This document shows positions 17,096 through 26,099 of a stretch of DNA of 64,000 bases, one piece after another (the first letter of the stretch is position 1; every line of letters starts with the position of its first letter). The notes beneath the pieces were generated by a model that saw only the letters and a list, made by a program, of their open reading frames with translations, searched no databases and was not told the DNA's origin. The stretch is from JSC-12 sp033764965. GTDB taxonomy: Bacteria; Cyanobacteriota; Cyanobacteriia; Leptolyngbyales; Leptolyngbyaceae. The position numbers were made by a program, and so were the translations under genes. The stretch lies in assembly GCA_033764965.1 (NCBI GenBank), contig JANRIN010000156.1, forward strand, positions 1 through 64,000. The letters run 5' to 3'.

Positions 17096-18130
17096 TTACA
17101 CTGCCATCTTGGTTTGCAGTTGCTTCTTCGCTTCCTTGAACTGGGTTGCCAGTTGTTCGCTCTGCTCCGAAGAACAGTTGTTGCGAATAGCTGCAAACAT
17201 GGTGCTTTCTTCCTGACGAACGTGATCCATCACAATGTCCATCAGTTGCTTCACCTGACTCTTGAACTCAGAAGAGGCAGGGCTGAGTGCCTTGATTTGG
17301 TCAAGCATCACTTTCATTTGAGCCTGCTCATCGTACAGTTCCTGGGTGTCATCAGCACCATAGAACGATCGCACAGCGGGGTAAACCACTTGCTCCTCTG
17401 CTCCAGCGTGAGCCGTCAAATCTTTGTAGAGTTGACCGAAGTATTCCTGAATCTTTTGCGGATCGTTGCTCTTCTGGATTTCCGCAAACAGGACGTTCAC
17501 CTTTTGGTGATCCATGCGGATCACATCCTGAATGTTCATGTCGGACTTATCACTGTTTTGGGTGACAACGCTACCAGCAACTCCGGTGAGTGCGGCAACA
17601 GCATCCTGCACTCGTGCCCACAGTCCTTGATCCGCTTCCATGCCAGTCATTTCTAACACGCCCAAAATTTCCAACACGCCTTTAAGTTGCTCCTGGTGAG
17701 CGCGGTTTTCAAAGTTGACTGTGTTCAAAGGACCGATCGCCGCATCTACATCAGCCCCTACTTTTTGAGCTGCCTTGTGGATGATGATACCGGACATTGC
17801 CTGAGCGTGCTTCAGCAGCTCATGCTGAAATACTTTCTTGTAAAAGCTCAACTCAGACCCTTGCATCAAGCTCTCAGTTTGCTTGATCATTTCCTCCATT
17901 TCAGGGCTAGGTTTTGCCTGAATGCCGTATTGAGTAATGGCGGTTTCCAGGATACCCATGTTCTTTTGATCATCTTCCAACATATGGCGGAAGCGATCGC
18001 GAATTTCATCGTTGTTGCATTCTTGAATAAATTTTTGCTCGTTTGCGATCAGCAGGTTTTGCACAGCACGCATATCGGCTAGCTTTTCAGCAATTGCCGT
18101 GCGTTTAGCGTCTGTTAAAGATGTAACCAT
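17096..18130 (-). CDS. Ferritin-like plus hemerythrin-like fusion protein
   Basis: A 344-residue protein in two halves. Residues 1-170 are helical with Glu/His pairs spaced like a ferritin-like bundle (Glu31, Glu52-Asp53, His103-Glu104, His108, Glu141, His145-Glu147). Residues about 196-320 are a hemerythrin HHE domain: His208, His241 with Glu245, His303 with Glu307. The third His expected in an EH motif is replaced by Gln269 (in DEQAQM), so one iron ligand may be missing. Possible roles are oxygen, iron or NO handling. It sits beside stress-type genes. A hydrophobic 177-190 linker joins the halves. Ferritin-like assignment is inference. Confidence 0.8.
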   Translation of the reverse strand: MVTSLTDAKRTAIAEKLADMRAVQNLLIANEQKFIQECNNDEIRDRFRHMLEDDQKNMGILETAITQYGIQAKPSPEMEEMIKQTESLMQGSELSFYKKVFQHELLKHAQAMSGIIIHKAAQKVGADVDAAIGPLNTVNFENRAHQEQLKGVLEILGVLEMTGMEADQGLWARVQDAVAALTGVAGSVVTQNSDKSDMNIQDVIRMDHQKVNVLFAEIQKSNDPQKIQEYFGQLYKDLTAHAGAEEQVVYPAVRSFYGADDTQELYDEQAQMKVMLDQIKALSPASSEFKSQVKQLMDIVMDHVRQEESTMFAAIRNNCSSEQSEQLATQFKEAKKQLQTKMAV

Positions 18131-18361
18131 TTCTTGTTCTCCTAATCACTACAAAGCCGCAGATAGCTCAATGGTCACACGGTTTTTTTAGTAGTTACTC
18201 CCTCCAGAGATAGGTCGCTATCGGGGCTAGAGAAGGAGAGTCGTTATTGTGATTACAAAAGAGTATTACCAGGTTAGGATTCCCTCTCTAGTGGGAAGAG
18301 AAACAGGATTTCTGCTTCTAGCGTGAAAGAAGCTATCAATCAATATGAAAGGAAATCCGTT

Positions 18362-18733
18362 ATGAATAACAAAGATGCAGCCGCAAATGTAGAGACAAAC
18401 GACAACGAAATTAAGCAACCCATGCAACCAGAACAAGTTGATCCAGCCCAAAAACAATGGATTAAGGAAGAGATGGAAAAGGGTGGAAAAAGCTTGACAG
18501 CTAACCCTGGCGATCGCATTGATGATTCAAAATCATTGGAAGAAAAAGCCAAGCAAGTTGCAGTTGATGCCCCCGACATTACTGGTGATCATATTGTTGT
18601 GCCAACTTACTTTGTCGTTGATTATCCAGATGGTCACGAAGAAGCGTTGCACCACGTTAAGGATGCAGAAGCAATCTCAGATGTCATTCGGCAGGCACGA
18701 GTCGATGAGAACGGTGAACGTGTTTGGGATTAG
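18362..18733 (+). CDS. Small acidic hypothetical protein, stress-type neighbourhood
   Basis: A 123-residue hydrophilic protein. The N-terminal 45 residues are Asn/Gln/Glu-rich and probably disordered; the C-terminus has a YFVVDYPDGHEEALHHVKDAEA stretch. I do not recognise a domain. ATG 18362 has an AAGGAAA ribosome-binding site; the frame from 18323 would need GTG. It lies 47 bases upstream of the SDR gene and is likely co-transcribed. Confidence 0.65.
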   Translation: MNNKDAAANVETNDNEIKQPMQPEQVDPAQKQWIKEEMEKGGKSLTANPGDRIDDSKSLEEKAKQVAVDAPDITGDHIVVPTYFVVDYPDGHEEALHHVKDAEAISDVIRQARVDENGERVWD

Positions 18734-18769
18734 TTGACTCACAACATTGACGTACAAAGCTATCGCATT

Positions 18770-18775
18770 AGGAGG
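18770..18775 (+). promoter_or_regulatory. Strong Shine-Dalgarno site AGGAGG
   Basis: A perfect AGGAGG five bases before the SDR start at 18781, stronger than the sites of most neighbours, suggesting high translation. Confidence 0.8.
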
Positions 18776-18780
18776 TTTAC

Positions 18781-19644
18781 ATGGTTCAGGCAAAGCCAAA
18801 AAGCCAACCCCCTCAGCATCAAGATCAAAGACCAGGAGTTGAGTCTGAGATGACTCCTGCACCCCAGTTTGAGGATTCTACCTACCAGGGAAGCGGCAAA
18901 CTGCAAGGCAAAGTTGCATTGATCACAGGCGGAGATAGTGGAATTGGACGCTCTGTCGCATTATTTTTTGCCAAAGAAGGGGCAGATGTGGCGATCGTCT
19001 ACTTGAGTGAGCACGATGATGCCAACAAAACCAGGGAGTTGGTAGAGCAGGAAGGGCGACGCTGTGTGACGATCGCGGGTGATATTGGCGATGAGCAACT
19101 TTGCCAGGATGCGGTGCACCAGGCGATCGAAACCTTGGGCAAACTGGACATTTTGGTGAACAATGCGGCAGAACAGCATCCCCAGGAGAGCATTGAGCAA
19201 ATTAGCGCGGCGCAACTGGAGCAAACCTTCCGCACTAACATTTTTAGTATGTTCTTCCTGTGCAAAGCTGCCTTACCACACCTGAAGCCAGGTAGCAGTA
19301 TCATCAACACCACGTCAGTCACCGCTTACAAAGGCAATCCTCAACTGATTGACTACTCTTCCACCAAAGGGGCGATCGTGGCATTTACCCGATCGCTGTC
19401 TCAAGCACTCGTGGAAAAAGGAATTCGGGTCAACGGGGTTGCGCCCGGTCCCATCTGGACTCCCCTCATCCCCTCAACGTTCCCCGAAGAAAAAGTTGAG
19501 AGCTTTGGTAAGCAGGTGCCCATGCAACGCGCCGGACAACCGGAAGAAGTTGCACCCAGTTACGTTTTCTTGGCATCGAATGACTCGTCTTACATGACCG
19601 GACAAATTCTGCATCCCAACGGGGGTAGCGTTGTGAATGGCTAA
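18781..19644 (+). CDS. SDR family oxidoreductase (stress-type, glucose-dehydrogenase-like)
   Basis: A 287-residue classical short-chain dehydrogenase with an N-terminal extension of about 40 residues rich in Gln/Pro. The cofactor motif is TGGDSGIGRS, the NNAA strand motif is LVNNAAEQHP, and the catalytic Ser-Tyr-Lys set lies in INTTSVTAYKG and IDYSSTKGAIVAF. The C-terminus ends with MTGQILHPNGGSVVNG. The layout matches general stress SDRs such as Bacillus YhdG/GS39-type proteins. Substrate not known. It follows the small protein at 18362. Confidence 0.9.
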   Translation: MVQAKPKSQPPQHQDQRPGVESEMTPAPQFEDSTYQGSGKLQGKVALITGGDSGIGRSVALFFAKEGADVAIVYLSEHDDANKTRELVEQEGRRCVTIAGDIGDEQLCQDAVHQAIETLGKLDILVNNAAEQHPQESIEQISAAQLEQTFRTNIFSMFFLCKAALPHLKPGSSIINTTSVTAYKGNPQLIDYSSTKGAIVAFTRSLSQALVEKGIRVNGVAPGPIWTPLIPSTFPEEKVESFGKQVPMQRAGQPEEVAPSYVFLASNDSSYMTGQILHPNGGSVVNG

Positions 19645-19661
19645 TCGGTTGTTGCCGAAAA

Positions 19662-19705
19662 GCAGTATGAATCGAAACGAAGTTCCGATCATACTGCGCC
19701 TTTTT
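19662..19705 (+). terminator. Rho-independent terminator after SDR
   Basis: GCAGTATGA(A)TCG pairs with CGATCATACTGC with one bulged base, followed by TTTTT at 19701-19705, starting 17 bases after the SDR stop. Confidence 0.85.
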
Positions 19706-19807
19706 CAGACCCAGAATTAGCAACGCCCTAATCGTGATAAAGGGGAAAGCCGCAGGACGTTCGGCGATGCTCAGACGGTGACGAGCGCTCAGTCGCATCG
19801 TCTCCAT

Positions 19808-20947
19808 TTACATTCTGGTCGGCAAATACAAGGTGAAGGTACTGCCTTCTCCTAACTTGGATTCAACCTGAATTTTCCCCTGGTGTGCCTCCACGATGCG
19901 GCGAGAGAGATACAGTCCCAAGCCGCTATCTGCCCGACGATTTCGTCCCTGGCGAAACCGCTCAAAAATGACGGCTTGATCCTCCAGGGGAATTCCGGCT
20001 CCTGTGTCTTGCACGGCAATCGTCACCCACCCGTTAGAAATCACCGTCAAATCAGTGGGATTGTGCTCCGATTGATTGAGCCTGATGCGGATGGAACCGC
20101 GATCGGTAAATTTAATCGCATTGCCAATCAGGTTGGAAAAAACCCGTCTTAGCTCCATTTGATCTGCCAAAACTTTTATTTCTTTTGCATCTGCTTCGGA
20201 TGCCGCATCGGTCTCTAGAGTAAGCTCCAAATTTTTTGCTTGCGCTAACGGATTTAGTTCCTGCACAACATCTTGACAGAGTTGCTTAATGTTGCAAGGG
20301 ACAAGGGTTAATTTCTTCTGTCCGGCATCATGGCGGTAGACCTCTAGCAGGGTATTGACCATCTGGAGCAAGTTATCGTTGCTGCGAATCACCACTTGTA
20401 GTGCTTCCTTCATGTCATCAGACAGGGGACAGTAGGTTTCTTGCAGAAACAGGTGCAGCATTCGATCGGCAGCGACGAGTGGAATTCGCAGATCATGAGT
20501 CAAACGAGAGACGAAATCTTCCCGTTGCCGCAACATCTCTTCTCGCTCATCAATGCTGTGTTTTAATCGCAACAGCGATCGCACCCGCGCCAGCAATTCC
20601 TCGGTATCAAATGGTTTGCGGATAAAATCATCGGCTCCGGCATCCAGTCCTTCGACGGCACTCGTCTGGTCATGAGCGGTAACGAGCAAAATCGGAACAT
20701 AAGATAACAGCTTGTCATTATCTCGAATCCGTCGAGTCACCTCGTAGCCGTGCATTTCGGGCATCATTACATCTAGCAGCACTAAGTCTGGCGGTTCTCG
20801 ATCGATCGCGGCTAATGCCGAAAATCCGTCTGACGCTAACTCGATGCTGTATTGCTCATCATCCAAAATATTTTCGATTAAAAGTAGATTGTCGTAAACA
20901 TCATCTACGACCAAAATGCGATCCGGGCGGCTTCTACGAACAGACAT
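19808..20947 (-). CDS. Response regulator-histidine kinase hybrid
   Basis: A 379-residue cytoplasmic signalling protein. A receiver domain comes first (acidic pair Asp15-Asp16, phospho-acceptor Asp59 in LLDVMMP, Lys111 in RKPFD), then a coiled linker and a HisKA domain with His151 in RLTHDLRIPL, then HATPase_c with an N box (FSNLIGNAIKFTD), VQDTGAGI and GLGLYLSRRI. No sensor or membrane segment is present, so the input is probably phosphotransfer from another kinase. This receiver-first order is common in cyanobacteria. It is divergent from the amylase gene. Confidence 0.92.
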   Translation of the reverse strand: MSVRRSRPDRILVVDDVYDNLLLIENILDDEQYSIELASDGFSALAAIDREPPDLVLLDVMMPEMHGYEVTRRIRDNDKLLSYVPILLVTAHDQTSAVEGLDAGADDFIRKPFDTEELLARVRSLLRLKHSIDEREEMLRQREDFVSRLTHDLRIPLVAADRMLHLFLQETYCPLSDDMKEALQVVIRSNDNLLQMVNTLLEVYRHDAGQKKLTLVPCNIKQLCQDVVQELNPLAQAKNLELTLETDAASEADAKEIKVLADQMELRRVFSNLIGNAIKFTDRGSIRIRLNQSEHNPTDLTVISNGWVTIAVQDTGAGIPLEDQAVIFERFRQGRNRRADSGLGLYLSRRIVEAHQGKIQVESKLGEGSTFTLYLPTRM

Positions 20948-21145
20948 ATAAAGAAATTTTTAAGACGATTTATATTAGCCTCCTGGGAAGGAGATTCTTA
21001 TCCATCCTTAGATTGAGTTTTGTAAGCAATCCTTGGAAAGCTGGTTGAATTTACAGATATAAATCTAACTATCAGGTGTTCTTTTTAAGCCAATATCTGT
21101 TTTTACATAAGCACCAGTGAGCATTACCAGAGGAAGTCTAAGATA

Positions 21146-22603
21146 ATGCAAATTCATACCCCCGATTGGGTGAAACACGCTGTTTTTTATCAAATTTTTC
21201 CCGATCGCTTTGCCCACAGTCGGCAGAGCCGGAAGCGATTGTTGCAAAATCCAGCTTGGGAAGACTGGCACGAATCGCCGACCTTGCAAGGATACAAAGG
21301 TGGAGATTTGTGGGGGGTGTTGGAAAAACTGGACTATCTCCAGGATTTGGGCATTAACGCGATTTACTTCACCCCCATTTTTCAGTCCGCCAGCAATCAT
21401 CGCTACCACACTCACGATTACTACACCGTGGATCCAATTCTGGGGGGAAATTCTGCGTTTAGGGAACTGCTTGATGAAGCTCATCGGCGCGAAATGAAAG
21501 TTGTTCTAGATGGAGTGTTTAACCATGCCAGTCGGGGGTTCTTCTTCTTCCATGACATTCTAGAAAACGGTCCCCATTCGCCCTGGTTGGATTGGTTTAG
21601 AATCCATGCTTGGCCCCTATCTGCTTACAATGGCGATTTTCCAGCCAATTACGAGGGGTGGGCAGGAAATCGGGCATTGCCTGTGTTCAACCACGACAAT
21701 CCAGAAGTGCGGGAGTACATTATGGAAATTGCCGAACATTGGATCAAGTTCGGCATTGATGGTTGGCGCTTGGATGTACCGTTTGAGATCAAAACCCCAG
21801 GATTCTGGCAGGAATTTCGCCAGCGGGTCAAAGCCCTTAATCCAGAGGCTTACATTGTGGGCGAAGTTTGGGGAGACTCGCGGGAATGGTTGCAGGGCGA
21901 CCAGTTTGACGGGGTGATGAATTATTTGTTTGCTGCTCCCACGATCGCTTTTACGGCTGGCGATCGAGTGGACATCTCTCAGGTTGAGGATCGCTCCTAC
22001 GATCCGTATCCCCCCTTATTTGCCAAAGAGTATGCTGAGAAGATTCAAGCTTTATTGGCGCTTTACCCCTGGGACATTCAACTCACCCAACTCAACCTGC
22101 TGGCAAGCCATGATACGGCTCGGTTAATCAGTATCGCAGGGGGCGATCGTGCCAGTGTTGAACTAGCGACTTTGCTGCTCCTGACTTATCCCGGCGCACC
22201 CAGCATCTATTACGGCGACGAAGTTGGCTTGCCCGGAAAACTTGATCCAGATTCACGGCGGGGCTTCCCCTTAGAAACCCAATGGGATGTGGAAATCTTT
22301 GCCTACCATCGCTTACTGATCGATTTGCGGCATACTCGTCCAGCCCTGCGAACGGGAGACTATCGCGTGCTATTGGCGGAAGGAACAGGCTATGTCTTTG
22401 CCCGTGTCCTGGGAGCGGACGAGCTAATCATTGCAGTCAATGTTGGCACGGCTCCGCTTAAAATTACCCTTGATCTTTCCAGTAGTGGCTTGCATACCCA
22501 ACCGCAGCACCGATTATTTGGTACACACTCTTTTGAATGGCGATCGCCCCGGGAGTTAATGCTGGAACTACCTGCTCGCAGCGGTTGCATCCTGGGTTCG
22601 TAG
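21146..22603 (+). CDS. GH13 alpha-amylase family glycosidase (cyclomaltodextrinase/neopullulanase-like)
   Basis: A 485-residue glycoside hydrolase family 13 enzyme starting directly at the TIM barrel (TPDWVKHAVFYQIFPDRFA). Catalytic residues are Asp210 in DGWRLDVP, Glu240 in YIVGEVWGD and Asp323 in LLASHDTARL. YQIFPDRF and the PSIYYGDEVGL loop are typical of the cyclomaltodextrinase/neopullulanase branch, although the N-terminal domain usual there is absent. No signal peptide, so it acts on internal glycogen or maltodextrins. It converges on the Lys-rich gene with 20 bases between stops. Confidence 0.9.
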   Translation: MQIHTPDWVKHAVFYQIFPDRFAHSRQSRKRLLQNPAWEDWHESPTLQGYKGGDLWGVLEKLDYLQDLGINAIYFTPIFQSASNHRYHTHDYYTVDPILGGNSAFRELLDEAHRREMKVVLDGVFNHASRGFFFFHDILENGPHSPWLDWFRIHAWPLSAYNGDFPANYEGWAGNRALPVFNHDNPEVREYIMEIAEHWIKFGIDGWRLDVPFEIKTPGFWQEFRQRVKALNPEAYIVGEVWGDSREWLQGDQFDGVMNYLFAAPTIAFTAGDRVDISQVEDRSYDPYPPLFAKEYAEKIQALLALYPWDIQLTQLNLLASHDTARLISIAGGDRASVELATLLLLTYPGAPSIYYGDEVGLPGKLDPDSRRGFPLETQWDVEIFAYHRLLIDLRHTRPALRTGDYRVLLAEGTGYVFARVLGADELIIAVNVGTAPLKITLDLSSSGLHTQPQHRLFGTHSFEWRSPRELMLELPARSGCILGS

Positions 22604-22623
22604 GCGGAGGAATGCTCTAACTC

Positions 22624-23151
22624 CTACTTATGTTTTTTCTTACCCTTCTTGCCCTTTTTCTCCGGCTTTAAGGTGTTCAAAACACCCACCACATTCTTGG
22701 CGGTATCCACAATTTCTCCCACTGCCAGGTTGGTTGCAGCTTTGGTTGTTCGCAGGGGTTGGGCGATCGGGGTTGACGCATTAGTTTTTACTGAGTCCAC
22801 CGCCTGAGCCGTACCCGTAGAGACATCAGCGGCTACCGACTTAGCAGTTTCTTCGACATCGGAGATGGTGTGCTGAACGGGCTTCTGTATACTTTGAACA
22901 CCATCCTGCAATCCCGATAACACTTGAGCTAAAAGACTCTGGTGGTCTGGCTCACCATTGCCTACCTGACCATTTTGATGGTTAGTGAACTTTTGCAAAA
23001 CTCGTTCAATTGCAATACTCATCACTTCACCGACCAAGGCTCCTGCGACCGTCGCACTAACCTGTCCAGCAGGATGATTCAAAATATTAAAATCATGCTG
23101 CTGAGAGTCCTTAGAAGTTTTTTCTTTTTTCTTTGCTGTTTTCTTAGCCAT
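22624..23151 (-). CDS. Lysine-rich hypothetical protein
   Basis: A 175-residue protein. Both ends are Lys-rich (MAKKTAKKKEKTSK at the start; KPEKKGKKGKKKHK at the end). The centre, from about residue 28, contains an Ala/Gly-Val helix (VSATVAGALVGEVMSIAIERVL) and then repeated TAK/VAADV-type helical turns like stress-induced amphipathic proteins. Nucleic-acid or membrane association is possible; no domain recognised. Confidence 0.65.
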   Translation of the reverse strand: MAKKTAKKKEKTSKDSQQHDFNILNHPAGQVSATVAGALVGEVMSIAIERVLQKFTNHQNGQVGNGEPDHQSLLAQVLSGLQDGVQSIQKPVQHTISDVEETAKSVAADVSTGTAQAVDSVKTNASTPIAQPLRTTKAATNLAVGEIVDTAKNVVGVLNTLKPEKKGKKGKKKHK

Positions 23152-23362
23152 TGCGTTATTTACAAAATCCGTTGCTTTATTGAGTCATTCAGCATAACAA
23201 GCTCAACTTTCTTCTGACTTCTATAGCAGGAGTTAAGTCACTCTCTCAGCATCTATTTCCTAAGTAGGAACAAGTTCAAGTATGGTGTAACACAGCATAA
23301 TCTCCCTTACTCTTGGCATGATTAGCAGAAATATGATCAATAATTTTCTCAATCTTTAACCT

Positions 23363-24577
23363 ATGAAAATCCTGGTCCTGAATGCTGGATCCAGTAGCCA
23401 GAAGAGTTGTCTTTATGACTTAGCAGGGGGATTACCAGATCATCCGCCCGATCCTTTATGGGCAGGAAGTATTGACTGGACAGCACAGACGGGGGGTGCT
23501 GAGATCACTGTGACCGCAAACGGGGCAGTTCAGCGAGAGACGATCGCGTCTACTTCCAAAGCTGAAGTAACCCATCACCTGCTGGCAACCCTCTGGCAAG
23601 GCGCAACCCAGGTTCTGCAAAGTGCCAACGACATTGATGCAGTGGGGCATCGGGTTGTCCACGGCGGCGAAGAATACCGGGAGAGTTGCCGCATTACGTC
23701 CCAAGTCAAAGCGGCGATCGCGCGACTAGCCACCTTTGCCCCCATTCACAACCCGGTCAATTTAGAAGGCATTGAAACAATGGAGGCAATTCTAGGCGCA
23801 GAGGTGCCGCAAGTGGCAGTGTTTGACACCGCATTTCATGCCTCTTTGCCTGCGGCTGCTTACACCTACCCGGGTGCACATGAATGGTTGGAACAGGGCA
23901 TTCGGCGTTATGGCTTTCATGGCACGAGTCATCAATACTGCGTTGAACGAGCCGCACAACTTTTGGGACGGGATCTCAAAGAGTTACGCCTGATTTCCTG
24001 TCATTTAGGCAATGGAGCCTCTCTCGCTGCGCTGCGGTATGGGCAAAATGTGGATACCACAATGGGCTTTACGCCGCTGGAGGGGTTGATGATGGGGACG
24101 CGCTCTGGTTCAGTAGATCCAAGCATTTTGATTTATCTGATGCGGCAACAGGGTTACACGGCAGATGAACTAGATACGCTGCTCAACAAGTCTTCTGGAT
24201 TATTGGGCATTTCGGGGGTAAGCAGTGATCTACGCCAGATTTTAGAGGCGATCGCCGAGGGCAATTCCCGCGCTCAACTCGCATTAGACTTGTATATTCA
24301 TCGGCTGCGATCGCTGATTGGCTCGATGTTAGCCAGCTTGCAGGGCGTAGACGCAATTATTTTCACCGCAGGCATTGGCGAAAATTCTCCCTTGATTCGA
24401 GCGGCAGCTTGTCAAGCCTTTGAATTTTTAGGGCTTAAACTGGATGGTGCAAAGAATCACGATCGTCCTGTAGATCAAGACATTGCAACTCTCGACTCTA
24501 CAGTACGAGTCCTGGTGATTAAAACTCAAGAAGATTGGATGATTGCTAAACAATGTTGGCAACTCGTTCAGGCATAG
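23363..24577 (+). CDS. ackA: Acetate kinase
   Basis: A 404-residue ASKHA-fold kinase catalysing acetate + ATP to acetyl phosphate + ADP, or the reverse in fermentation. Motifs are clear: MKILVLNAGSSSQKSCLYDL at the N-terminus, GHRVVHGGEEY, the acetokinase motif AVFDTAFHASLP, RYGFHGTSHQY, ISCHLGNGASL, DTTMGFTPLEG and FTAGIGENSP. Length is normal. No phosphotransacetylase lies in the window. Confidence 0.95.
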   Translation: MKILVLNAGSSSQKSCLYDLAGGLPDHPPDPLWAGSIDWTAQTGGAEITVTANGAVQRETIASTSKAEVTHHLLATLWQGATQVLQSANDIDAVGHRVVHGGEEYRESCRITSQVKAAIARLATFAPIHNPVNLEGIETMEAILGAEVPQVAVFDTAFHASLPAAAYTYPGAHEWLEQGIRRYGFHGTSHQYCVERAAQLLGRDLKELRLISCHLGNGASLAALRYGQNVDTTMGFTPLEGLMMGTRSGSVDPSILIYLMRQQGYTADELDTLLNKSSGLLGISGVSSDLRQILEAIAEGNSRAQLALDLYIHRLRSLIGSMLASLQGVDAIIFTAGIGENSPLIRAAACQAFEFLGLKLDGAKNHDRPVDQDIATLDSTVRVLVIKTQEDWMIAKQCWQLVQA

Positions 24578-24604
24578 TTTCGGGTATATTTACGAATTAC
24601 TCTC

Positions 24605-25270
24605 ATGGCAACTTATCTGATTACAGGAGCAAATCGGGGCATTGGGTACGAATACTGCCGTCAACTGCAAAGGCGGGGTGATACCGCGATCGCGGTTTGC
24701 CGCACCGCATCCGAGGAACTGAAACAGCTTGGCATACAGGTTGAAGCAGACGTTGACATTACCTCAGATGCTTCGGTGGCAGAGTTGCAGCAGCGCTTAG
24801 GCAATCGAGCGATCGATGTGCTGATTAACAATGCCGGGATCATTCAACGAGTTACGCTGGAAAACCTGGACTTTGACAGTATGCGGCAGCAATTTGAGGT
24901 AAATGCTCTGGGCGCTTTACGGGTGACTCAGGCGTTTTTACCCAATCTCAAAGCAGGCTCCAAGCTGGTGTTGATGACCAGCCGCATGGGTTCGATCGAG
25001 GACAACACTTCTGGCGGTTCTTATGGTTATCGGATGTCGAAGGTCGCCTTATCAATGGCAGGCAAATCTTTAGCGCACGACCTCAAACCGCGTGGGATTG
25101 CCGTGGCGATTTTGCATCCTGGACTGGTTCAAACTCGCATGACAAATTTCACCCCCGGCGGCATCACACCAGAGGACTCCGTAAAAGGCTTACTGGCGCG
25201 AATCGATGGGCTAACTTTAGAAAACACAGGCACATTTTGGCACGCAAACGGTGAAATTTTACCTTGGTGA
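24605..25270 (+). CDS. SDR family oxidoreductase (CsgA/sniffer-type)
   Basis: A 221-residue short-chain dehydrogenase. TGANRGIGYEYCRQ is the cofactor motif, VLINNAGI the NAG motif, and SYGYRMSKVAL carries the catalytic Tyr and Lys, with MTSRMGS giving the Ser. The compact length and the final LENTGTFWHANGEILPW are like CsgA/C-factor-type SDRs. It follows ackA by 27 bases and may share its transcript. Substrate unknown. Confidence 0.9.
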   Translation: MATYLITGANRGIGYEYCRQLQRRGDTAIAVCRTASEELKQLGIQVEADVDITSDASVAELQQRLGNRAIDVLINNAGIIQRVTLENLDFDSMRQQFEVNALGALRVTQAFLPNLKAGSKLVLMTSRMGSIEDNTSGGSYGYRMSKVALSMAGKSLAHDLKPRGIAVAILHPGLVQTRMTNFTPGGITPEDSVKGLLARIDGLTLENTGTFWHANGEILPW

Positions 25271-25519
25271 TTGATACATTTATGTTGCCTTAGGATCTTG
25301 AACGAAATTAATCTATAAAAGTTGGATCTGCTGTAGGGGGCGCACGGCTGTGCGCCCGTACCAAGAAATTCCAGGTTAATTAATCCTCGATCCTTAGGAG
25401 ATTTTTAGCAAACAAAATAACCAGGTAGGCTGGGCACAGCCTGAGTGCCCATCTGCTAATCTGACTTGGGATGGGCACGGTCAAGAACCTTTTCCCATCC
25501 TCCGATGAGGGTAAGTTCT
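25271..25519. repeat. Intergenic region with two perfect palindromic hairpins
   Basis: GGGCGCAC-GGCT-GTGCGCCC occupies 25338-25357, and TGGGCAC-AGCCTGA-GTGCCCA occupies 25431-25451, with an extra ATGGGCAC copy near 25470. The first is of the type of widespread cyanobacterial REP-like palindromes. They lie between convergent genes, so they may also serve as transcript ends. Confidence 0.75.
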
Positions 25520-26014
25520 TTATTGGGAGTCTGCTTCTTGTTGTCCTATTTGCATGGAAAAAATTATCTCAATTTGGGCTGAATTCAATTCCAAAATTAA
25601 GCGATCGCCGTAGTTCAAACCATTAATGTAATACGTGATAATTTCAAGCACATCGGGCGATTGGAAATGTTCTGGTTTGGTTTCGGGATGGGGATAATAA
25701 ATTAAGCCTTTTAGCTTGGGGCGATCGCTGAATATCAGATTGCAATCACAGAATGAGAAATCCTCGGTGAGTTCTCCTGATGTCCATCTCACATTTTTCA
25801 AAGTATGTTTCGATTTTTTGATGGAATACTGATGCGGCTGAATCGAGACATTGATCGTGCCAGCAAAATAGTCTTCCAGATTAACACCTTGTTTGGCAAA
25901 AATCGGTTTTTGCATCTGGATTGTGCCTTGTGGATAGCGAGGATCAGCCGCTCGCCCAGAGGCTACACCATATCCTTGCATCACAGTACCTTCAACTCGT
26001 ATCCAATCGGTCAT
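25520..26014 (-). CDS. Hypothetical protein resembling CTP-dependent riboflavin kinase fold
   Basis: A 164-residue cytoplasmic protein. I see no exact family, but the order of motifs matches the archaeal CTP-dependent riboflavin kinase/DUF120 fold: an N-terminal VEGTVMQGYGVASG, then AGTINVSI (residues 51-58, compare PGTLNVxL), a middle strand with GLIYYP, and near the C-terminus DVLEIITYYINGLNYGDRL (compare EIIAP...LxxGDxV). The ETKPEHF before it parallels the RTHH segment. Catalysis is untested and key residues may differ. ATG 26014 was chosen over the longer frame to 26080, which overlaps the psbA terminator. It lies directly downstream of psbA on the same strand. Confidence 0.6.
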   Translation of the reverse strand: MTDWIRVEGTVMQGYGVASGRAADPRYPQGTIQMQKPIFAKQGVNLEDYFAGTINVSIQPHQYSIKKSKHTLKNVRWTSGELTEDFSFCDCNLIFSDRPKLKGLIYYPHPETKPEHFQSPDVLEIITYYINGLNYGDRLILELNSAQIEIIFSMQIGQQEADSQ

Positions 26015-26043
26015 GGGTTTCTGTAGCGACTCAACGAAGTGCA

Positions 26044-26072
26044 AAAAGCGCCCCCACCAGGAGAGCGCTTTT
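26044..26072 (-). terminator. psbA terminator hairpin
   Basis: AAAAGCGC and GCGCTTTT form an eight-base-pair stem with a 13-base loop, 28 bases after the psbA stop on its strand. It separates psbA from the downstream gene at 25520-26014. Confidence 0.8.
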
Positions 26073-26099
26073 CGTTTCAAGCTAACTTAGCTTAGGCGA

